From Pseudomonas sp. IPO3778 (lineage in GTDB: Bacteria; Pseudomonadota; Gammaproteobacteria; Pseudomonadales; Pseudomonadaceae): DNA of 64,000 nucleotides. Each line of letters begins with the position of its first letter. Within the stretch, counting starts at the first letter, position 1. Shown here piece by piece: positions 37,595 through 44,541 of the stretch. Location of the stretch: NCBI RefSeq assembly GCF_013386825.1, contig NZ_JACARC010000017.1, positions 62,001 through 126,000 of the forward strand, read 5' to 3'. Position numbers and translations under genes: made by a program. The notes below the pieces were generated by a model. The model worked only from the letters and a program-made list of their open reading frames with translations, did not search any database and was not told the DNA's origin.

Positions 37595-37617
37595 AGCCGG
37601 CCACAAGCCGGCTTTTT
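37595..37617 (+). terminator. Rho-independent terminator
   Basis: AGCCGGC (37595-37601), a 5-base loop, and GCCGGCT (37607-37613) are followed by TTTTT. It closes the short region after the repressor gene and implies that a transcript crosses 37416-37594. Confidence 0.85.
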
Positions 37618-37738
37618 AATTGTCCGAAATAATCCTATCCCATCCAAGAATCTTCCTGATAGCTTAGCTATTCTGGGGGCTTCAGGCATACCCCTGTCCG
37701 ATAGTGTTCAACGCCATTTGATCTCATCCGACGATGAA

Positions 37739-37761
37739 GTGGGGGGACAGGTGGGGGGACA
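37739..37761. repeat. Duplicated G-rich 11-mer next to the integrase start
   Basis: GTGGGGGGACA occurs twice (37739-37749 and 37751-37761), separated by one base and ending 23 bases before the integrase start. Similar G-rich direct repeats are seen beside integrase genes of Pseudomonas islands, where they may be arm-type integrase sites. That role is inferred. Confidence 0.6.
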
Positions 37762-37784
37762 AGACGGACTGCAAGGGGAAATCA

Positions 37785-38999
37785 ATGAGTAAGCTGAATC
37801 CGAAACAAGTCGAAAACCTGACTGAACCCGGCACCTATGAAGATGGTGATGGGCTTCGCTTGGTGGTCAAACCTACCGGACGTAAATCCTGGCTACTTCG
37901 CTTTCAATTAGCGGGACGTCGTAGGGAAATGGGCTTGGGCTCATTCCCTGAAGTCAGTCTCAAGAAAGCCAGACAAGCAGCCAGTGCCAAACGCAGCCAA
38001 CTGAGCGATGGCATCGATCCCCTAGCTGCCAGAGACATAGAACGTGCAGCTCAACGGGAAGCCGAACGAGTAAGTGAAGCCAAGAAACTGAAGTTTGAAA
38101 CACTCGCAACGGAATACCGGGATGCTCACGGCGCGACGTGGTCGGAGAAGTGGCGTAAAGGCTGGCTGCGAAAGCTGGAGCTGTATGCGTTTGCTCACAT
38201 AGGCAAGCTGTCAGCCGAAGACATCGGGACTCCCGAAGTGCTCAAGGTGCTGCAACCTATCTGGGCTACCAAAACGCGAACTGCCGATGAGGTTCGTGGG
38301 CAAATTGAGCAAGTCCTGGACGCCGCCAAGGCACGCAATCTACGAGAGGGTGAGAACCCTGCTCGCTGGCGCGGGCACTTAGACAATCTGTTGAGCCGTG
38401 CTGAAAAGAAGAAGGCCCGGAAGCGCGAGCACTTTGAAGCGTTGCGCTGGCAGGATGTGCCGGATCTGATGATAAAACTCAGGGCAAACTCCACGCCTCC
38501 GTCTTGGGCCGCTCAACTGTTGATCATGACCAGCGCACGCGCCCACATGGTCAGGTTCGCTCGTTGGGATGAGTTTGATCTAGAAGCTGGGACTTGGTCG
38601 ATGCCAGGTGAGCGAATGAAGATGCGGGTACCTTTCGTAATTCCGCTTGCCGAAGAAGTAGTAAAGCTGGTTAAGAGCATTCCGCGAGATGAGGGAAGCG
38701 CCTTTCTATTTCCAGGCCAGGGCAAGACAGGATTCATGCATGCAAACGCAATACGAACGCTCCTACACGGCATGGAGTATGAACATGTAACACGACACGG
38801 CTTTCGATCCTCGTTTCGTGATTGGGCCGGTGAGTGCACTCACTACCCACGCGAGGTTTGCGAGATGGCGTTGGCGCATGATGAACGCGATCAGACTGAA
38901 GGGGCCTATTCTCGCTCAGACTTTTTAGATAAACGCCGCTTACTAATGAACGACTGGAGCAACTTTATAACTTCCCCCACCACAGTATCCCAACGTTGA
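37785..38999 (+). CDS. P4-type tyrosine site-specific integrase
   Basis: The 404-residue integrase has the N-terminal DUF4102 domain (LTEPGTYEDGDGLRLVVKPTGRKSWLLRFQ), a core-binding SAM-like domain and a complete catalytic domain. The latter has Arg in TSARAHMVRFARW, the HGFRSSFRDW box, a second His in LAHDERDQ and Tyr in GAYSRSDFLDK. The ATG at 37785 follows AAGGGGAA. It appears intact and marks the left edge of accessory DNA, but no tRNA or other classical target is seen at its 5' side. Confidence 0.92.
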   Translation: MSKLNPKQVENLTEPGTYEDGDGLRLVVKPTGRKSWLLRFQLAGRRREMGLGSFPEVSLKKARQAASAKRSQLSDGIDPLAARDIERAAQREAERVSEAKKLKFETLATEYRDAHGATWSEKWRKGWLRKLELYAFAHIGKLSAEDIGTPEVLKVLQPIWATKTRTADEVRGQIEQVLDAAKARNLREGENPARWRGHLDNLLSRAEKKKARKREHFEALRWQDVPDLMIKLRANSTPPSWAAQLLIMTSARAHMVRFARWDEFDLEAGTWSMPGERMKMRVPFVIPLAEEVVKLVKSIPRDEGSAFLFPGQGKTGFMHANAIRTLLHGMEYEHVTRHGFRSSFRDWAGECTHYPREVCEMALAHDERDQTEGAYSRSDFLDKRRLLMNDWSNFITSPTTVSQR

Positions 39000-39082
39000 G
39001 CGTGCCATCACTTCCGCCCAGCCGGAAGATCGGTTGGACAAATCCCCCTGACCTACGGCTTTAGGAATTGATATGCCATCTA

Positions 39083-39346
39083 CTAACTGGTCACCGCACC
39101 TAGTGGGCCACTGGCAATAAGAGCAGCACCACAAGCGGTTTTCATACCCTCAAGAGCCACCGGAGTCCCGTCTATCGTGTAGGTGCTGCTGCCCTCGGCT
39201 ATGGCGAAGATACCTTTGCACAGAGGGCAACTGACCTTATGGCCGACACCAGCAATGGGTTTGCCGTTGAGGTCGGCTTGGGAAAACGCTTCAAGTACCA
39301 CTCCACCGTGGCTGGTGGAGTCACCAAGGCGAATGATGTCTTTCAA
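39083..39346 (-). CDS. PAAR-domain T6SS spike-tip protein
   Basis: The 87-residue PAAR-repeat protein (MKDIIRLGDSTSHGGVVLEAFSQADLNG, then HKVSCPLCKG) would cap the VgrG spike of a type VI secretion apparatus. It carries only the PAAR cone and no effector domain. It is the last gene of the hcp-vgrG-rhs-imm cluster, separated by 51 bases from the immunity gene, and converges on the integrase. Confidence 0.88.
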   Translation of the reverse strand: MKDIIRLGDSTSHGGVVLEAFSQADLNGKPIAGVGHKVSCPLCKGIFAIAEGSSTYTIDGTPVALEGMKTACGAALIASGPLGAVTS

Positions 39347-39397
39347 TTAGCAGTCCCCTTCACTTGAAAATATCGCTTTGTCGTAAAAATACTGCAC

Positions 39398-39811
39398 TCA
39401 GCTTTCATGATCCCAAGATAATTTGGAATCCGGAGCCCCACTTGCGCCAAAATGCAATAAGGCCTTCTTCGCCGTCTCTTTATCAACACATTGGTGCTGG
39501 GGATAGCTGCCGGATTGCCCTCCTACGACTACATCGCAAAACCCACTATCAGGCGAATCTGCGTTGATCAAGGTAAACAGCGATTGGTCTACGCCTATAC
39601 CGACAAAGACAATATAAATGTTGTCTCTTCCTCCGCCGACGCTCATGAAATTTTCATCATCGATAAAAAACAGAGTTGAGCTGAATGCCCTGCCATCCAA
39701 GCGATCTAGCGCTGAAAGTAGGTCTGATTCGCGGGGATTTAAGCGCTCGTGAGAGTTACAGCGGTTACCCATGCTTTCATCTTCAATTATCTTTTTGATC
39801 TTCATCGTCAT
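39398..39811 (-). CDS. Imm1-like immunity protein for the Rhs toxin
   Basis: The 137-residue cytosolic protein directly follows the Rhs toxin tip, overlapping its stop (TGATG). It shows an Imm1-type pattern: LDRLDGRAFSSTLFFIDD, MSVGGGRDNIYIVFV, DVVVGGQSGSYPQHQCVD and KKALLHFGASGAPDSKLSWD. The VGGQ ... A..HF...G...L.W arrangement is what I recall for Imm1, a family commonly paired with deaminase toxins. It should protect the producer and sister cells. A GTG one codon upstream and an ATG at 39805 are alternative starts. The gene is more AT-rich than the Rhs core. Confidence 0.82.
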   Translation of the reverse strand: MTMKIKKIIEDESMGNRCNSHERLNPRESDLLSALDRLDGRAFSSTLFFIDDENFMSVGGGRDNIYIVFVGIGVDQSLFTLINADSPDSGFCDVVVGGQSGSYPQHQCVDKETAKKALLHFGASGAPDSKLSWDHES

Positions 39812-42800
39812 CACTTCGTTGGTGTATAGACTTTTGTTCCGCTTGGCGAATGCACGGTTATATTACAGCCAAGGTTACGAGCCAGTGAGCGAATCCCACC
39901 GGCACCAGGCAGACCGCATGCCCGACAGGGATCCCGGTCCACCCACATTTCAGCGCTATCTGCTTTACCTGCCTTACCAGCATTAACCGCATGCTGTACC
40001 GCCTCTGCTTCTGCATGAGTTTTAGTTTGAGCGTTGACGCGGTCAAGGGTAATCGGAGTTTTAGGATTTTGAGCCCCTGAATTTATACCTTCAAAACGTT
40101 GGCCATTGACCTCTAAAAGAGCCAACGTAGAAGTGTCTTCTGCTGAACCTGCCTTAGGTAGTCCAAGTGATTTTCTTCGCTCAGCAAGCTGTTGCGTCGG
40201 ACTGCAGGATTCTCTTTCCAATCCAAAAGGATCAACCCAGCCGGTAGGGTTTGGGGCGTACGCATATACGTTCAACCCACCAGAAAACCCAATCGGGTCT
40301 TTGCTAATAAACCGTCCAACCTGCGGATCATAGTACCGATGCCGGTTGTAATGCAGCCCCGTCTCATGGTCGTGATACTGCCCCTGAAACCTAATCGCAT
40401 TGGTCAGCCCTTCACGCTGGGCCCATTCCGAGCGCTGTTCTTGCACTTCACCCCAAGACTTGTACTGCGCGCTCCAGGCGATTTTCCCGTTGTGATCAGT
40501 AAGCTCTTGCGGCGTACCCAGATGGTCGCACTGGTACCAAGCCAGCACATCAAAGGGTTGTGCTTTGGACTTGTGGTTCCACAACGGATCATCATCAACG
40601 TTGTAGGCACCTTCGTAAGTCGGTTGGGCCAACAGGCGAATCGGTTGGTGTCGCATGGCCTGCGCCACGGGCACGAAACTGCCGGGTTCGTAAAGGTAAT
40701 GCACCGTGCGGCCCGCGCGGCCATCAACCTGGGCCGGGCTGCTTTCCCATGCGAGTGTGTCGCCGTCCCAGCCAAACAGGGTGAAGCCGCAGCCATGCTC
40801 GCGTTGTTTACGGGCATGCTCGTTGTGGTTCCATTGTGAGCCGCCGTCAGGTCGTTGTTTATGGTGCGCGAAGGAACTCTTGTGCAGACGACGCCCCAGT
40901 GCATCGTAGGCATAATCGACTCTCAGGCGACTGTCTTCAAAACGCACCAGTCGGTCAAATAGGTCCCACCGCATGTGGCTCTGTTGGCCGTTGTGCCAGC
41001 GCCGAATCTGGTTGCCGCGTTCGTCGTATTCGTAATGGGTGCCAGCGTATTCCCGCAGCAGGTTATCCATCAGTTTGTTGCGTTTTGGATCTTGATCCAG
41101 TGGGCGGCGGACTTCCGCGACGCTGTTGTCCAGCAGGTTGCTGGCCGGGTCGAAGGCGAAGTTTTCGACGCCCAGACGACTGGTGGCACTGAGCAATCGG
41201 TCCACCAAATCGTAGCGATAGGACAGCGGGCCACGGCGGCTGTCGTTAATGTTGGTCAGTTGCCCGGCAGCGTCGTACTTGTACTCGCGTTTGAGCAGTG
41301 TGGATTTGTCGTCGCTGCGGTTCAGCAGTTGTTCTTGCAAGCGCCCCGCCGGATCCCATTGCTGGGTTTGCAACAGGCGGTTGCCTTGGTGACGGGCGAT
41401 TTCGCGATGCAGGTCGTCGCGCTCGTAGCCGATGAGTTCGTGTTCATCCAGGCGCATCCCCAGTAAATGGCCGCTACCATAGGTCAACCAACTGACACGG
41501 TGCCCATCCGGGCGGGTGGTGGCGACACGTTGGTTGAGTACGTCGTACTCGTGCGCCCAGACCGCGACCATCGGCTTTTGCAGGCCCAGATAGTGTTGGT
41601 GCTCGTGCAGCACATTGCCGGCGGGGTCGTGGAACCATTGCAGGCGGCTATCGGCGTTGCTGGCCATGACCATATTGCCGTTGCCATCGTAGGCGAAGGT
41701 TTCGCTTTGTGACTGATTCCCCAAACTGGCGCGACGCTCAATCAATCGATTCATTGGGTCGAATTTGACTGCAGTAACACGCTGCCCATTGATGGTGCCC
41801 GCTAATTGGCCGGTGCTCGGGTCGTAGTCGTACACAGTGCTGCGACCGTCGAAGCCCGTTTCCTTGAGCAAGCGGCCAACCGGGTCGTACTGGAACGTTG
41901 CCTGTTGCTGGTTTTCGTTTTCCAACGCCAGCAACTGACCAAGACGGTCCCACCGGTAGCGCAGGGTTTGTTCGGCAGCGTCTACTCGCTCGGAGATCAA
42001 GCCAGCGGCGGTGTAACTCCAGGTGGTGCAACGATCCAGCCCGTCGACATGGGCCAGCAAACGGCCCTCTGCGTCGCGTTCAAAACGTTCCTCGGTCTTG
42101 TCTGGATGCTGGATCAGTACCAGTTGCCCTGCCTTGTACTGGTATTCGGTTTTGTTCCCGACGGCGTCGGTGAAACAAACCATTTGCCCACGTTCGTTAT
42201 ATTCCCAAGCGCTCACCTTGCCAGAACAGTCGGTGTACTTCACCAACTGACCCGCGTCGTTGTACTCGAGTTCTTTCGCGTTGCCGTTGGCGTCCTTGAT
42301 CTCCGTCGGCAGACCGGCCGGGTTGTAGGCGTATTCAGTCTTGTTACCCAGCGGGTCGACGGCCTCAACGAGGTTGCCGTGGTCATCGTAATCTCGCTGC
42401 CACAGTCCGCCTTCGGCGTCGCTGATCTTGATCAGTTGATCCTGGTCGTCGTAGGCGTAGTGCAGGACGCTGTGGTCAGCCCGAATATGTTCGAGCAGAT
42501 TGCTGCGTTCGTCGTAGCTGTAGCGATCGGTGCTGCCGTCAGTGTGGACATGGCGGACGACGTTTTTTGCGTTATCGCGGAACAACCATTCGGAACGTTC
42601 GTCGGGATGACGGATGCGGTAGGTGTAGCCAAGGCTGTCGTAGTAGTGCCAGGTTTCGTTGCCAAGGGCATCCGTGACGTAGGCCAGACGGATGTTCTCG
42701 TCCCACTCCAAGTGGGTATAGAAGCTACCGTCATCGGCCCATTCGCGCACGGCCTTGGCATCGGCGCCCTGGCCTTGCCATTCCAGGTTCATACCGCGCC

Positions 42801-44541
42801 CCGTGCGGTCGGTGTAGCGGGTAATCAGGTGACGCTGGTATTGGTAGCTCCAGGCTGCACCATTCTCATCCTGTGCCTGAATCAAGTCACCGACACTGTC
42901 GTACTGGTAAGCGCAGAGCTGACGCAGCGGTACGCCGTCACGAATTTCCCACAGACCGATCAGCCGACCGTGATCATCAATCATCGTGCCGAGGTGCAGG
43001 TGGACCTTGGTCACATCATCCTGATAGGTGATCAGGTCCGACAACACTGACCGCTCGCCGTGGCGGTGTTCATAATGGAGCATGATCCCGGCGCCGTTGC
43101 GCAGTACCACGCCGGTCAGCAGGTAGCGCTGGCCACGGCGCACGTAGGTTTCCTTGCGCTCGAAGCCACGGCACAGCAGCAACTGGTCGTCAGTGACGCG
43201 GACCACCGTGAGATTTTCGATAGCGTCGTAGTGGAACAAGCCGACTTTGGGCAGCGGATAGTCATGGCTGCGGCCGTCGGCGTCATGGAACTTCAGTGCG
43301 TTATCGACCAGGTCGAAACGCGTCGTGAAGGCAGTGATCCAGCGCGCACCCAGTACATCCTGATCATAAGCGTCTAGGTTTGAGGAATAGGTACGGGTCC
43401 ACTCAATCGGAAACGGTCCCGGCAAACTGAAATCAGTGTGTTTTAAGGACTCCGAGCCCAAAGCGAAACTGATACTCCCGCCGGTACCTGCGCAGGCACA
43501 ATTCTTCTTTTCATTGGGATGGTTTTGCGCCGGTCCCTCGTGCTCATTGACGTCCACCTTGCCTTCACCCGCCTTGTGTGTGGCCTGGCTGGTAGCACCG
43601 GGTTTGACATTGCCACCTTGACCATGGGCGTTGCGCTTACGCCAAGTCGCGACAGCGCCGGCCAGCACTAATAGCAACGCGCCTATGGATTTCTGCATCT
43701 GAGGATCACTCAGACTATTGAGCTGAGTACGCAACTCCGGACCCACAGCTCGCAACGAGGAGGTGCTGGCCAGCACCTTTTTCTTCACCTCATCAGGAAG
43801 CAGATGCTGTGCGGCACTATTGGCAACGCCCTTGCCGGCAGCCTTGTAGACATTGGCCACAGCGCTGAAGATATTGCTGATGGCGGCCTTGGGATCATGC
43901 AGCAACTGATTGCCTGCGGCGTCGAACTGCTGCTCTGCCTCGTGAACATTGCCCTTGGCGTCGAGTTGACCTGTGACTGCTTTCTCGAGGCCATTGGCAA
44001 TCTCGTTGATCACGCTTTCACCGAGCTTACCGGCGTCGTCGAGAATTTCCTTGAGTTTGGTCTGAGCCTGTTTCACGAAGTCATCGATGGTGCCGACGAT
44101 ATCGGCATTCAGGTGCCCGACGACAATCTCAATCAGCGAATCCCCCAGCAACGTCTTGCCAGCCTGCATCAACTCCTGGCGAACCAGGAATAGCGTCGGG
44201 CGCAGGCTCATACGGGCAGCGGCCATACTCGGTGGCGCGGGTAAGACACCGATCAGATTGATGCCCAGGCTGACCCAATCGAGCACGTCGCGTTTTTGGC
44301 TGGTGGACAGAGTGACGATGTCATTCAAGGCATCAACCAGCGCCATGATGTTGCCGACGACCGGCAACATACCGGCAACGTTCTTGATCTGGTCGAGGGT
44401 GACGACACCGCCGCTGGCGGACTGGAGCCAAGCGTCGAAATGCGCGGCGCTACGTCCGACATCCTCCACTTTGATGAGGTTCAGCGGAACGATCGCTACC
44501 TGAGGTTCGCGCTTTGTTGCAACAGTGATTTCTGAAGTCAT
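39811..44541 (-). CDS. rhs: T6SS Rhs effector with C-terminal deaminase-like toxin
   Basis: This is a 1576-residue polymorphic toxin. Residues ~1-350 form an alpha-helical N-terminal region with hydrophobic segments (including GALLLVLAGAVATW) but no PAAR domain. Residues ~350-1440 are the Rhs cage with many YD repeats and the RHS core end RYYDPQVGRFISKDPIG. The autocleavage site is DPIG, 18 residues, DPFG. The last ~134 residues are a toxin with HAE (His1509), a PCRAC zinc motif (Cys1539, Cys1542) and a helical end, the pattern of the nucleic-acid cytidine deaminase superfamily. The start overlaps the vgrG stop (ATGA). It is paired with an Imm1-like gene. Exact substrate (DNA, RNA or nucleotide) cannot be told. 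Confidence 0.92.
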   Translation of the reverse strand: MTSEITVATKREPQVAIVPLNLIKVEDVGRSAAHFDAWLQSASGGVVTLDQIKNVAGMLPVVGNIMALVDALNDIVTLSTSQKRDVLDWVSLGINLIGVLPAPPSMAAARMSLRPTLFLVRQELMQAGKTLLGDSLIEIVVGHLNADIVGTIDDFVKQAQTKLKEILDDAGKLGESVINEIANGLEKAVTGQLDAKGNVHEAEQQFDAAGNQLLHDPKAAISNIFSAVANVYKAAGKGVANSAAQHLLPDEVKKKVLASTSSLRAVGPELRTQLNSLSDPQMQKSIGALLLVLAGAVATWRKRNAHGQGGNVKPGATSQATHKAGEGKVDVNEHEGPAQNHPNEKKNCACAGTGGSISFALGSESLKHTDFSLPGPFPIEWTRTYSSNLDAYDQDVLGARWITAFTTRFDLVDNALKFHDADGRSHDYPLPKVGLFHYDAIENLTVVRVTDDQLLLCRGFERKETYVRRGQRYLLTGVVLRNGAGIMLHYEHRHGERSVLSDLITYQDDVTKVHLHLGTMIDDHGRLIGLWEIRDGVPLRQLCAYQYDSVGDLIQAQDENGAAWSYQYQRHLITRYTDRTGRGMNLEWQGQGADAKAVREWADDGSFYTHLEWDENIRLAYVTDALGNETWHYYDSLGYTYRIRHPDERSEWLFRDNAKNVVRHVHTDGSTDRYSYDERSNLLEHIRADHSVLHYAYDDQDQLIKISDAEGGLWQRDYDDHGNLVEAVDPLGNKTEYAYNPAGLPTEIKDANGNAKELEYNDAGQLVKYTDCSGKVSAWEYNERGQMVCFTDAVGNKTEYQYKAGQLVLIQHPDKTEERFERDAEGRLLAHVDGLDRCTTWSYTAAGLISERVDAAEQTLRYRWDRLGQLLALENENQQQATFQYDPVGRLLKETGFDGRSTVYDYDPSTGQLAGTINGQRVTAVKFDPMNRLIERRASLGNQSQSETFAYDGNGNMVMASNADSRLQWFHDPAGNVLHEHQHYLGLQKPMVAVWAHEYDVLNQRVATTRPDGHRVSWLTYGSGHLLGMRLDEHELIGYERDDLHREIARHQGNRLLQTQQWDPAGRLQEQLLNRSDDKSTLLKREYKYDAAGQLTNINDSRRGPLSYRYDLVDRLLSATSRLGVENFAFDPASNLLDNSVAEVRRPLDQDPKRNKLMDNLLREYAGTHYEYDERGNQIRRWHNGQQSHMRWDLFDRLVRFEDSRLRVDYAYDALGRRLHKSSFAHHKQRPDGGSQWNHNEHARKQREHGCGFTLFGWDGDTLAWESSPAQVDGRAGRTVHYLYEPGSFVPVAQAMRHQPIRLLAQPTYEGAYNVDDDPLWNHKSKAQPFDVLAWYQCDHLGTPQELTDHNGKIAWSAQYKSWGEVQEQRSEWAQREGLTNAIRFQGQYHDHETGLHYNRHRYYDPQVGRFISKDPIGFSGGLNVYAYAPNPTGWVDPFGLERESCSPTQQLAERRKSLGLPKAGSAEDTSTLALLEVNGQRFEGINSGAQNPKTPITLDRVNAQTKTHAEAEAVQHAVNAGKAGKADSAEMWVDRDPCRACGLPGAGGIRSLARNLGCNITVHSPSGTKVYTPTK

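Noticed and set aside
37416..37784. tRNA, tmRNA or 4.5S RNA as the integrase target
   Set aside because: I looked for a T-loop with CCA-type 3' end and for SsrA and SRP-RNA signatures in this gap and found none.
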